This document shows, piece by piece, positions 24,754 through 34,728 of a stretch of 64,000 bases of DNA. Where the stretch lies: contig OZ241850.1 of the NCBI GenBank assembly GCA_965203045.1, forward strand, positions 186,001-250,000, in the 5' to 3' direction. The notes beneath the pieces were generated by a model, which saw nothing but the letters and a program-made list of their open reading frames with translations, was not told the origin of the DNA and ran no database searches. Both the position numbers and the translations under genes were made by a program. Every line of letters begins with the position of its first letter. Position 1 is the first letter of the stretch. This DNA is from G965203045 sp965203045. GTDB lineage: Bacteria; Pseudomonadota; Gammaproteobacteria; PS1; Pseudothioglobaceae.

Positions 24754-25272
24754 TTAGATTATTCCCTTATACCACACTACTTGTCCTAAAAAGTTTGGTG
24801 TCAATAATACTACTGCTTTTTGAGATAGTCTGTTTGCTGTTTGAGTATCTTCGTATTGTAAAAATTTATGAATTGTTTCTACAGGATTATTTTTACTGTA
24901 ATTTCTTATTGACCTTACAAAAACATCAACCTTTCTTCCTCTATATCCTTGTATCTGCGGATGTCTACCAAATTTTGGATTAACAAAATCCCAATTCCAG
25001 CGCGCGTGATAAGGTAGATGCTTTTGATTAAATGGATAAAAGAACCACACATCAAAATCATTTACACCAGTAACTTTGTCATAGTAGTGCATTGCAGCAC
25101 CTTGACATAGAGCAACAGCAATGGGGTTTTTAATATCATACAGACTTAACCATTTCTTGCCATTACCATGAAAAAAATATTGTTGTATAACCTCTACACT
25201 TCCTTTATAGAGTTGTTTTAGGTCGTCGTTTACAATCGGTTTAAAAGAACGTTCTATTATGTTTGTTGTCAA
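24754..25272 (-). CDS. nucleotidyltransferase-like protein of unknown function
   Basis: 172 residues. The segment VALCQGAAMHYYDKVTGVND followed by FDVWFFYP (residues ~52-80), then GRKVDVFVRSI (~112-122) and KFLQYEDTQTANRLSQKAVV near the end, matches a conserved family I recall as hypothetical, with an NTase-like Gly-Ala then D-x-D/W arrangement. No signal or membrane segment. Its stop codon overlaps the R''-like ATCTAACA. An RNA or protein target cannot be named. A single-gene cassette. Confidence 0.7.
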   Translation of the reverse strand: MTTNIIERSFKPIVNDDLKQLYKGSVEVIQQYFFHGNGKKWLSLYDIKNPIAVALCQGAAMHYYDKVTGVNDFDVWFFYPFNQKHLPYHARWNWDFVNPKFGRHPQIQGYRGRKVDVFVRSIRNYSKNNPVETIHKFLQYEDTQTANRLSQKAVVLLTPNFLGQVVWYKGII

Positions 25273-25279
25273 TGTTCTA

Positions 25280-25339
25280 AGAATATAATATTAAGACTCA
25301 GTCGGCGGCGTTAACGGTGCGCTGAAGTGGGTAGTTATA
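25280..25339 (-). repeat. attC-like element 8
   Basis: About 60 bp. Minus strand: CTATAACTACCCACTTCAGCG, then CACCGTTAACGCCGCCGACTGAG and TCTTAATAT at the end. It matches the common type; the R' end is degraded. Confidence 0.6.
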
Positions 25340-25383
25340 GTAAATTTGTAACATAAAACTATCCTAAAAATAACTCATCATCT

Positions 25384-26127
25384 TTATATCTTGTATCTCA
25401 CTTTATCTATAATCCAAAATATTATGTCTAAACTAAATAATATCAACAACAGAATAGCGCTAATCTGAAAAAATATTAAAGATACAATAAAAAGTATATG
25501 ACTTACAAATCGAAATCTATATTTTTTCACCACTTTAATCATAGCATTCTGTTCATTTAACCCCCTCATAAGATAATGTTCATACAAAGCGGCATTAACA
25601 GAATAATGTGATAGTCGCAACATTTTTGGAAAACCGATTTCCACAAGGAATGGATGTTTTCCCGTGCCCATCTTGTGTATATCTAAAATACCATTATCTA
25701 AAATACCATCATTTGAATAGAACGCAGAATTAATTTTAAGGCTATTTTCAGTATTTTCAATTTCTTGTTTAATGTCTTCCATAATGGATTCTACATTATT
25801 ACCACTCAATATTTCTTGGAATTTTTGAAAGTCTATATCCTCAACATCATCGAGTCTCTTTTTAATGTGCTTTTCAATAGTTTCAGTATCAGCATTGTGC
25901 AAAATATCAACATCATTAGAAATACACTGTAATATTTTTAAATTTACTGAATCAAACTCATGTCTGATTAAATCTCCTTGATATTCTATTACCTTTACTA
26001 GGGCGCACAGAGGGAGCATACCTGATATTATAAGTCTAAAAAAACTTAATGTAGTCATATAAATATAAAAAGGTAGGGCAAATAATAATACCAACAAAAA
26101 CATAATTAGATTCTTCATAGAGTACAT
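25384..26127 (-). CDS. four-helix membrane protein with long cytoplasmic domain
   Basis: 247 residues, not recognised. Two hydrophobic segments lie at the N-terminus (~5-25, ~27-45), then a ~145-residue acidic soluble stretch rich in Asp/Glu/Ile (for example ETIEKHIKKRLDDVED), then two helices at the C-terminus (~205-222, ~223-240). No catalytic motif is visible. Second in-frame Met at 26118 is an equal start candidate. A single-gene cassette between attC-like elements 8 and 9. Confidence 0.6.
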   Translation of the reverse strand: MYSMKNLIMFLLVLLFALPFYIYMTTLSFFRLIISGMLPLCALVKVIEYQGDLIRHEFDSVNLKILQCISNDVDILHNADTETIEKHIKKRLDDVEDIDFQKFQEILSGNNVESIMEDIKQEIENTENSLKINSAFYSNDGILDNGILDIHKMGTGKHPFLVEIGFPKMLRLSHYSVNAALYEHYLMRGLNEQNAMIKVVKKYRFRFVSHILFIVSLIFFQISAILLLILFSLDIIFWIIDKVRYKI

Positions 26128-26165
26128 TAAAAGAGAATAAAACTATTATAACAATATAAGCGGTT

Positions 26166-26221
26166 CTAAAATTAAAACTCAGTCTGCAGCGTTTTATATC
26201 CGCTGAAGTGGCTAGTTAGGT
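26166..26221 (-). repeat. attC-like element 9
   Basis: 56 bp. Minus strand: ACCTAACTAGCCACTTCAGCG, GATATAAAACGCTGCAGACTG, AGTTTTAATTTTAG. The inner CAGCG and CGCTG pair perfectly and R'' is exact. A good representative of the common type. Confidence 0.65.
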
Positions 26222-26224
26222 GGA

Positions 26225-26503
26225 CTATTTTACAGACACTAAATCGCTTTCCCATGCCTCAAAAATCTCACCATCTTCTTTGTTATTGCACGAATGACAC
26301 ATTGGCAAAATATATTCTTTACCATATCCTCCAGACTTAATAACATGACCTCCAAGCACTGCACTATTGTTACATCCCGATACTTCACATGAGGTAGATT
26401 TTTTTCCTTTCTCACTTTCCCAAAAACCCAACCAACTACCATATCCTGATGGTGGATTTTTTTCTACAGTACCCTTTTTATTCTTTACATCAATATAACT
26501 CAT
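26225..26503 (-). CDS. HNH-like treble-clef zinc protein
   Basis: 92 residues. CEVSGCNNSA at ~39-48, GGHVIKSG with the His, and ILPMCHSCNNKED at ~65-77 make a Cys4/His treble-clef arrangement like the HNH-related fold; the His after GG and the Asn after the last Cys suit a nuclease or DNA-binding finger. GYGSWLGFWE precedes it. GGAGGTTTGTT upstream is a strong ribosome-binding site. It lies 17 bp after the frameshifted exported-protein gene and would share its transcript. Function inferred from the fold only. Confidence 0.65.
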   Translation of the reverse strand: MSYIDVKNKKGTVEKNPPSGYGSWLGFWESEKGKKSTSCEVSGCNNSAVLGGHVIKSGGYGKEYILPMCHSCNNKEDGEIFEAWESDLVSVK

Positions 26504-26520
26504 AACAAACCTCCAAAAAA

Positions 26521-26831
26521 TTAATAACTTATTCTGTCACCTAAAATACCGCCTCTTTCCAACTGAAAATATTCCAACCCTCTTCCGTTTATTCCTCTGT
26601 ATTCATCTCCAACATCTGTAAGAGGATTGGCTGAGTATCTTTTTCCACCCTTTTCTATATAGTCTCCCATAACTCCACACCTATGATAGGTTATATTACT
26701 ACCATCATCATAATTAAAGTACTGTCCCGATGAATCATTTGGCTAAGAAAAAGGCTTGCCGTGCAACTAGCATTTACAACATTAATCCAAGATACGACTG
26801 TAACACCCATTACTAAAAATATAATCTTCAT
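26521..26831 (-). pseudogene. exported small protein gene with a frameshift
   Basis: From ATG at 26831 the frame encodes a signal peptide (MKIIFLVMGVTVVSWINVVN, then ASCTASLF) and soon stops. The next frame continues sensibly as PNDSSGQYFNYDDGSNITYH, CGVMGDYIEKGG, and GLEYFQLERGGILGDRISY to the stop at 26521. One indel near 26745 separates the two. The intact product would be ~103 residues, periplasmic. Not recognised. Confidence 0.6.
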
Positions 26832-26906
26832 GTTTTTATATCCAACCCCTTCATATAAAAATAATATTAATAGGAAGGTAGTAAGATAGATACTTAACTG
26901 CTAATT
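26832..26906 (-). promoter_or_regulatory. conserved cassette leader with stem-loop, copy 4
   Basis: Minus strand: CAGTTAAGTATC (R'-like), then CCTTCCTATTAATATTATT, ATATGAAGGGGTTGGATA, start at 26831. CCTTC pairs perfectly with GAAGG. The position and T-rich loop match copies 1-3 while stem bases differ. Confidence 0.5.
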
Positions 26907-26947
26907 ATTAGCAATATTGTACTATATTAAAAACATGCTTTTCACAC

Positions 26948-27090
26948 TAAATTGATGTGCTTGTTAAACAAGCTGTAATCAGTCAGCAAGCTGGTTATCA
27001 TTCATAGACTGTCAGGACAAGCAGTCAGTTCTAACATTAACCCCCAGTGAGCAATCAAGTTTGCTCATCCGCTAAGATAGCCAGTTAAGT
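26948..27090 (-). repeat. long intercassette repeat, copy 6 with attC-like end
   Basis: Contains AAATTGATGTGCTTGTTAAAC, AAGCTGTAATCAGTCAGCAAG, AAGCAGTCAGTTCTAACATTAA, CCAGTGAGCAATC, and ends TCATCCGCTAAGATAGCCAG with GTTAAGT. The R''-type end overlaps the stop codon of the DUF2971 gene. Confidence 0.5.
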
Positions 27091-27729
27091 TATTTTATCA
27101 AAATCATAATCTTTACAACATATGCATCTGCGTCTGCGTAGACCTCCAATATAGATTTCTAACTCTTCCTTTAACTTAAGATATTTTTTTAATTTCGTAT
27201 GTTTTTCTTTTATATCACAGTAGTTTTTAAGTGCTTTATAAGGCGTGCCAAAATAAATTTTTTTAATACAATTTTTGTAAATTTTTTTATTTCTATTTTC
27301 TTTTTCCTCATTTATATTTTTATGCTCTTTTATATACCTAAATTCATACTCGTACTCCCATTGTTTTGATTTTCTAGTTAAAATTTCCTTGATGTTATCA
27401 CTATTTGAAGTTGTATTGTTGTAATAAATTTCTTCAATATCCTTACAATTTTTCACCTCTAATTCAATAGCAACACCCATGCCAGCATTAGCATAATGTC
27501 CCCACATTAACTGACTATTTAATGCGTTTTTCCCAGAAAAAGAGCAAATTTTATATTTTCGTTTATTATTTAGCGATATGTTTTTATTTTCGCTGGTTAT
27601 GTAAAAAACACCTTCATTTACATCATTAAAATTAAGAAAATCACAACAGTAAAATCCATTTTCAATAATATCTTTAATTCTGCAAAAATCGGGACAATTG
27701 CCTAATGGTCTAAATTTATATAATTTCAT
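27085..27729 (-). CDS. DUF2971 family protein
   Basis: 214 residues. The family hallmarks are LYKFRPL at the N-terminus, the SQLMWGHYANAGMGVAIEL block (~78-96), and KSKQWEYEYEFRYI (~119-132), followed by IKKIYFGTPY. Proteins with DUF2971 are common in accessory and defence loci, but no activity is established to my knowledge. The C-terminus has an unusual RRRRCICCKDYD run. It is the first gene of the minus-strand array; GAGGTTAGTAATG at its start combines an R'-like GTTAGT box with the ribosome-binding region. Confidence 0.8.
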   Translation of the reverse strand: MKLYKFRPLGNCPDFCRIKDIIENGFYCCDFLNFNDVNEGVFYITSENKNISLNNKRKYKICSFSGKNALNSQLMWGHYANAGMGVAIELEVKNCKDIEEIYYNNTTSNSDNIKEILTRKSKQWEYEYEFRYIKEHKNINEEKENRNKKIYKNCIKKIYFGTPYKALKNYCDIKEKHTKLKKYLKLKEELEIYIGGLRRRRCICCKDYDFDKIT

Positions 27730-27906
27730 TACTAACCTCTGTATATAGGTTATTTAAACAGGTTTATTACTATATACAACAAAACAGCAAACAGCAACTC
27801 ACCTAAACGGTAAAAACAACTATTGTATAGTTTTTTAGAGGATTTATGAAGTGGTCTTGGGAATTTTACTTTAACCTCGTAAAACCCCAAAAGCACAAAA
27901 TGAAAA
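27730..27906. other. upstream border of the cassette array against the rRNA operon
   Basis: No gene, and no integrase gene. R'-like GTTAGT (27733-27738) begins the array; ~160 bp of AT-rich sequence then leads to the 5S gene. If an attI site existed it would have to lie here, and I see no further recognisable sites. The minus-strand CGGTTTAGGTGAGTTGC stretch has no assignment. Confidence 0.4.
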
Positions 27907-28019
27907 GCCTGACAATGTCCTACTCTCACATGGGGAAGCCCCACACTACCATCGGCGCTAAGCGGTTTCACTTCTGAGTTCGGAATGGGTCAGGTGGGTC
28001 ACACTTGCTATGGTTGCCA
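27907..28019 (-). rRNA. rrf: 5S ribosomal RNA
   Basis: Minus strand reads GCTTGGCAACCATAGCAAG... through CCCGATCCCATTC-equivalent CCCATTCCGAACTCAGAAGT, then GCGCCGATGGTAGTGTGGGG and a closing GTCAGGC. Both ends can pair (TTGGC/GTCAG region). Length ~113 nt, normal. It lies ~170 bp downstream of the 23S 3' end as the last gene of the operon. Confidence 0.95.
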
Positions 28020-28320
28020 AGCAAACTGATTATTTAGCGCCCTAAAACCTAGGGCGCTAAATGAATAGAAAACAATTTAGTATATTTTTGTAAAGTTAAG
28101 TATTAACACAACTATTTCTTAAAAAAAATAGATTCATTTGGTTAATAAATGCCAACCATTAACACTAAAAAATGCTTAGTATTATATGGTCAAGCCTCAC
28201 GATCAATTAGTACTGGTTAGCTTCGTCCATCACTGAACTTCCACACCCAGCCTATCAACCAAGTAGTCTTCTTGGGATCTTTAGAGTAGTTAAACTACTA
28301 GGGAGACCTAATCTTGGGAG

Positions 28321-28356
<36 letters not shown>

Positions 28357-28522
28357 GCCACACATAGCTACTGGGCAATGCCACTGGCGTGACAACCCAA
28401 ACACCAGAGGTGTGTCCGTTCCGGTCCTCTCGTACTAAGAACAGCTTCCCTCAAGTCTCCAACGCCCACGGTAGATAGGGACCGAACTGTCTCACGACGT
28501 TCTAAACCCAGCTCGCGTACCA

Positions 28523-28600
<78 letters not shown>

Positions 28601-28629
28601 ACCCCCGTCGATGTGAACTCTTGGGGGGT

Positions 28630-28705
<76 letters not shown>

Positions 28706-29011
28706 ACCTAGTTTCCTACCTGCTTGGCGTGTCTGCCTCGCAGTTAAGCACTCTTATACCTTTGCGCTCAGAAGCACGATGTCCGACCGTGCTGAGAGTA
28801 CCTTTGCGCTCCTCCGTTACTCTTTAGGAGGAGACCGCCCCAGTCAAACTACCCACCATACATTGTCCTTAATCCCGATTCAGGGACTGAAGTTAGAACA
28901 CCAACCATACTAGGGTGGTATTTCAAGGACGGCTCCACATAAACTAGCGTTTATGCTTCAAAGCCTCCCACCTATCCTACACAAATAGGATCAGTGTTCA
29001 ATGTAAAGCTG

Positions 29012-29042
<31 letters not shown>

Positions 29043-29113
29043 CCGCGGGTATACTGCATCTTAACAGCAATTTCAATTTCACTGAGTCTCTGGTGGAGAC
29101 AGTGTGGCCATCG

Positions 29114-29207
<94 letters not shown>

Positions 29208-29231
29208 CAAATGCTTGCACATCATCAATTA

Positions 29232-29266
<35 letters not shown>

Positions 29267-29547
29267 TTCCACTTTCGTGTTTGCAGAGTGCTGTGTTTTT
29301 AATAAACAGTCGCAGCCACCTAGTTTCTGGGACTCTATTCTGCTCATTCAGCAAAAGAGTGAAATCACATACAAAGAGCACACCTTCTCCCGAAGTTACG
29401 GTGTCATTTTGCCTAGTTCCTTCACCAGAGTTCTCTCAAGCGCCTTAGAATTCTCATCTCACCCACCTGTGTCGGTTTAGAGTACGGTTACTAATAACCT
29501 GAAGCTTAGAGGTTTTTCCTGTAAGTATGGTATCAATCACTTCCCCC

Positions 29548-29606
29548 GCACCTTAAAACATATTTTTTAAGTCTTTTAAAACCAATACAAATACATTTTA
29601 AGGTGC
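29548..29606 (-). other. extended variable helix in 23S rRNA (helix 63 region)
   Basis: GCACCTTAAAATGTATTTG...ATATGTTTTAAGGTGC forms a long stem (GCACCTTAAAA/TTTTAAGGTGC perfect 11 bp) where E. coli has a short hairpin between GAGGCGTGATGACGAG and the CCTGCTTCCAGG equivalents. It is AT-rich compared with its surroundings. It could be a variable-length helix or a small intervening sequence. Confidence 0.6.
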
Positions 29607-29957
29607 AGGGTAGTCGTCACGCCTCAGTGTTAAGAATACCCGGATTTACCTAAGTATTCCACCTACACGTTTAAACAGGGACAACCGTCGCCCTGATGAT
29701 CTAACCTTCTTCGTCACCCCATCGCAGTTATTAGCAGTGCAGGAATATTAACCTGCTTCCCATCAGCTACGCATTTTAAGCCTCACCTTAGGGGCCGACT
29801 AACCCTACGCCGATTAACGTTGCGTAGGAAACCTTGGGTTTTCGGCGAGGAGGTTTTTCACCTCCTTTATCGTTACTCATGTCAGCATTCGCACTTCTGA
29901 TACCTCCAGCAAACCTCACAGTTTGCCTTCAATGGCTTACAGAACGCTCTCCTACCT

Positions 29958-30103
29958 TCAGAGAACAGATGACAAAAGACTAAATGACTGATGACTACCA
30001 ATTTATTACCAATTATTATGCTGATTGATTAGCATTTGGCAATATTTGGTTATTTTTATGTTATCAGACTTAAACTTTCAGACCTTTGTAATCTGTCCTC
30101 TGA
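29958..30103 (-). other. candidate intervening sequence in 23S rRNA helix 45
   Basis: About 146 nt replaces the short helix-45 hairpin: the minus strand goes from GAAGCTACGGG into TCAGAGGACAGATTACAAAG, through an AT-rich loop, back via CTTTTGTCATCTGTTCTCTGA, to AGGTAGGAGAGCGTTCTG. The two arms pair over more than 25 bp with a few mismatches. This site is a known location for RNase III-excised intervening sequences in several bacteria. Confidence 0.7.
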
Positions 30104-30778
30104 CCCGTAGCTTCGGTACAAATCTTAAGCCCCGTTACATCTTCCGCGCAAACCGACTAGACTAGTGAGCTATTACGCACTCTTTAAAGGAATGGCTGCT
30201 TCTAAGCCAACCTCCTAGCTGTCTATGCCTTTTCACATCGTTTCCCACTTAGATTTGATTTGGGGACCTTAGCTGACGGTCTGGGTTGTTTCCCTTTCCA
30301 CTACGGACCTTAGCACCCGCAGTGTGTCTCCTGTGCTCAGACTCATCGGTATTTGGAGTTTGCAATGGTTTGCTAAGTCTTGACGACCCGCTAGCCATAA
30401 CAGTGCTCTACCCCCGATGGTTATACACAAGGCTCTACCTAAATAGATTTCGGAGAGAACCAGCTATCTCCGGGTTTGATTGGCCTTTCACCCCTATCCA
30501 CAACTCATCCCCCCATTTTTCAACATAGGTGGGTTCGGGCCTCCAGTTAGTTTTACCCAACCTTCACCCTGGTCATGGATAGATCACCCGGTTTCGGGTC
30601 TAATCCTAGCAACTAATCGCCCATTTAAGACTCGGTTTCCCTACGGCTACCCTAAACGGTTAACCTTGCTACTAAAATTAAGTCGCTGACCCATTATACA
30701 AAAGGTACGCCGTCACTCCGAAGAGCTCCGACTGCTTGTATGCACACGATTTCAGGTTCTATTTCACTCCCCTCCCGG

Positions 30779-30823
<45 letters not shown>

Positions 30824-31476
30824 GTAGAGAGTATTTAGCCTTAGAGGGTGGTCCCCCTTCGTCATAAAGACAGTTCAAACAGCGTTTCACGTGCGCCGTC
30901 TTACTCATAACACCTCACATTTTTTTTAAGGTACTGGACTATCACCATCTATGGCTGATCTTTCCAGACCATTCCCCTAAAAAATGTGAGACTTAAGGGC
31001 TAATCCCCTTTCGCTCGCCGCTACTTAGGGAATCTCGGTTGATTTCTTTTCCTCCGGGTAATTAGATGTTTCAGTTCCCCGGGTTAGCTTCACTATTCCT
31101 ATGTATTGGGAATAGGATAACCATTAACAAATGGCTGGGTTGTCCCATTCGGAAATCCTCGGATTAAAGCTTGTTTATCAGCTCCCCGAGGCTTATCGCA
31201 GATTACTACGTCCTTCATCGCCTTCTACCGCCAAGGCATCCGTCATGTGCACTTAATTACTTGACCATATAACACTAAACAATTTAATAAACTAGTGTTA
31301 TATTGCTTGACATTTTTTTAACCAAGGTTATTACATAGTCGGACTATGTAATAAACTTTTTAGATAAGAATCTATATTTTTTGAAATTGTTGCGTTAATA
31401 CAATACACGCCACATTTTTTGATAAACTCAAAATATAATACACGCGTTGTTTTAACTTTACTTTTTCATATACTAA

Positions 31477-31489
31477 ATTGTTAAAGAAC
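31477..31489 (-). promoter_or_regulatory. boxA antitermination site in the 16S-23S spacer
   Basis: Minus strand GTTCTTTAACAAT matches the boxA consensus (TGCTCTTTAACAA) used by Nus-factor antitermination on rRNA operons. It lies ~210 bp before the 23S 5' end. Confidence 0.7.
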
Positions 31490-31566
31490 TACCAATTAAA
31501 AAATTGGTATAAAAATAAAACAAATGACTAATAAATAACCATTGATTTTATTCTTAAGCTAAAAAC

Positions 31567-31643
<77 letters not shown>

Positions 31644-31913
31644 GAGAACTGACAATAGATGATATAGAAGCAGATACGATGACAAAATACGAAAGTCAAA
31701 GGCTAATAAGTAATATTAAATTGCTTGTGTTAGTCCTCCACTTTCCATACTTTGATATCAGATTGACTTCTTTGTCTTCTATCTATTTGCTTTTTGTATT
31801 TCAAACAACTTGTTGTGGACGCTTATGCTTGAGGTATGAATAACAAATAACAAAAACTGTATCAAAGTTTTGATTCAGCTTTGATGTTTTTTGCCTTCTA
31901 TCCTCTGTATCTT

Positions 31914-33452
<1,539 letters not shown>

Positions 33453-33613
33453 TTGATTCTAACTTTTTGGAACATTCGGCTAATTGATAATAATATAGCC
33501 TAAACATTCAATTTTTTTAAAAGCTTGTTTGCTTTTTTGGTTTTTTATGTGCATTTATGCAAATAAACACACAGGTTTATAGCATAAACGCCCACACAAG
33601 TTGCTTGAAATAA

Positions 33614-33626
33614 ATTATTAAAGAAC
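33614..33626 (-). promoter_or_regulatory. boxA in the rRNA leader
   Basis: Minus strand GTTCTTTAATAAT, matching boxA, in the leader between promoter and 16S. A sister boxA lies in the spacer at 31477-31489. Confidence 0.65.
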
Positions 33627-33660
33627 TACCAGCAATATTAATTGCGGCATAAAGATGAGG

Positions 33661-33688
33661 ATTATACTTGATAATTATAAATTGTCAA
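33661..33688 (-). promoter_or_regulatory. rRNA operon promoter
   Basis: Perfect -35 TTGACA (33683-33688) and perfect -10 TATAAT (33661-33666) separated by 16 bp on the minus strand, ~210 bp upstream of the 16S 5' end, followed by GC-containing CCTC as a possible discriminator. The only strong rRNA promoter seen here. Confidence 0.85.
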
Positions 33689-33765
33689 GCAAAAAACTAA
33701 AAAAATGATAAATAATAATCCACTGCATTAAAACCGCATAAATACGATATCAACAACTATTATCA

Positions 33766-34689
33766 CTATGCTACTAATTTAATTAAATCGTCAATATTTG
33801 GCTTTATTAGTCGGTGAGCATTTTCCTCATTACGCAGCCAAGTATTTTGACGTTTACAAAGCTGGCGACTAGCGGTAAGCGCTTTTTCTACCATAGTAGC
33901 ATAATCCAATTTAGCATCTAAATATTGCCAAACTTGACGATAACCTACCGAGCGCATTGAGGGCATATTAGCTTTAATATTGGGCGATTGATAGAATTTT
34001 GCCACCTCAGCTACTAAACCATTTTCTAACATAATATTGAATCTAGTAGCAATTTTTTGGTCTAATAATGCTTTTGGAGGTGTAAGAATAATTTTGGTAA
34101 TTGGATAACTGAGAGCATTTTTATGTTTTTGTTGTTGTAATTTACTCAGAGGTTCGCCACTAATTTTAAATACCTCCAAAGCGCGCATGATACGTTGTTT
34201 GTCATTAGGATTAATGCGTTTAGCACTAATTGAGTCTACATGCAATAGTTGCTGGTATAAAAATGCTACACCCTTACTTTTCTCCAGCGCTATTAGCCCG
34301 TCTCTAATAGTTTTTTCGCTATCAGGCAAAGGCGCTAGACCTCTACCAAGAGCAGCAAAATAAAAACTAGTGCCTCCGACTAATAGCGGTGTTTTGCCTT
34401 GAGCAAAAGCTTGCTTTATTAAAACGTTAGCATCAATGTTAAATTGAGCAGCACAATAACTCTCATCAGCATTGCAAATATCTATTAAGGAATGAGGATA
34501 TTTTTCAAGAATTATTTTATCAGGCTTTGCGGTGCCAATATCCATACCGCGATAAATCATTGCTGAATCAACACTAATAATACTAATCGGCATTCTTTGT
34601 GCTAGGGCAATTACTAGGTCTGTTTTACCAGAAGCAGTTGCGCCCATTAAAAAAATAACTTGTTTTTTATCAGTATTTAACCCAGTCAT
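33766..34689 (-). CDS. miaA: tRNA dimethylallyltransferase
   Basis: 307 residues, usual length. MiaA adds a dimethylallyl group to N6 of A37 in tRNAs that read codons beginning with U. Signatures: P-loop FLMGATASGKTDL (~13-25), SVDSAMIYRGMDIGTAKP, DICNADESYCAAQF, VGGTSFYFAALGRGL, and QRIMRALEVFKISG. The C-terminus has SRQLCKRQNTWLR, a tRNA-contacting segment. Convergent with nothing; it shares a short divergent region with the ferredoxin-like reductase gene. Confidence 0.95.
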   Translation of the reverse strand: MTGLNTDKKQVIFLMGATASGKTDLVIALAQRMPISIISVDSAMIYRGMDIGTAKPDKIILEKYPHSLIDICNADESYCAAQFNIDANVLIKQAFAQGKTPLLVGGTSFYFAALGRGLAPLPDSEKTIRDGLIALEKSKGVAFLYQQLLHVDSISAKRINPNDKQRIMRALEVFKISGEPLSKLQQQKHKNALSYPITKIILTPPKALLDQKIATRFNIMLENGLVAEVAKFYQSPNIKANMPSMRSVGYRQVWQYLDAKLDYATMVEKALTASRQLCKRQNTWLRNEENAHRLIKPNIDDLIKLVA

Positions 34690-34728
34690 TAGAAGGTATA
34701 ATGATGCCCTTTGTATTTATTTTATGCT

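Noticed and set aside
11199..27090. Repeats as insertion-sequence ends or MITEs
   Set aside because: No transposase, no target duplications, and the elements always sit at the 3' side of genes in one orientation, which fits attC better.
11199..27090. CRISPR array
   Set aside because: Repeat spacing follows gene length, repeats are not identical and there are no cas genes.
27750..27971. A 73-codon minus-strand frame downstream of 23S
   Set aside because: It includes most of the 5S rRNA gene and has no Shine-Dalgarno; chance frame.
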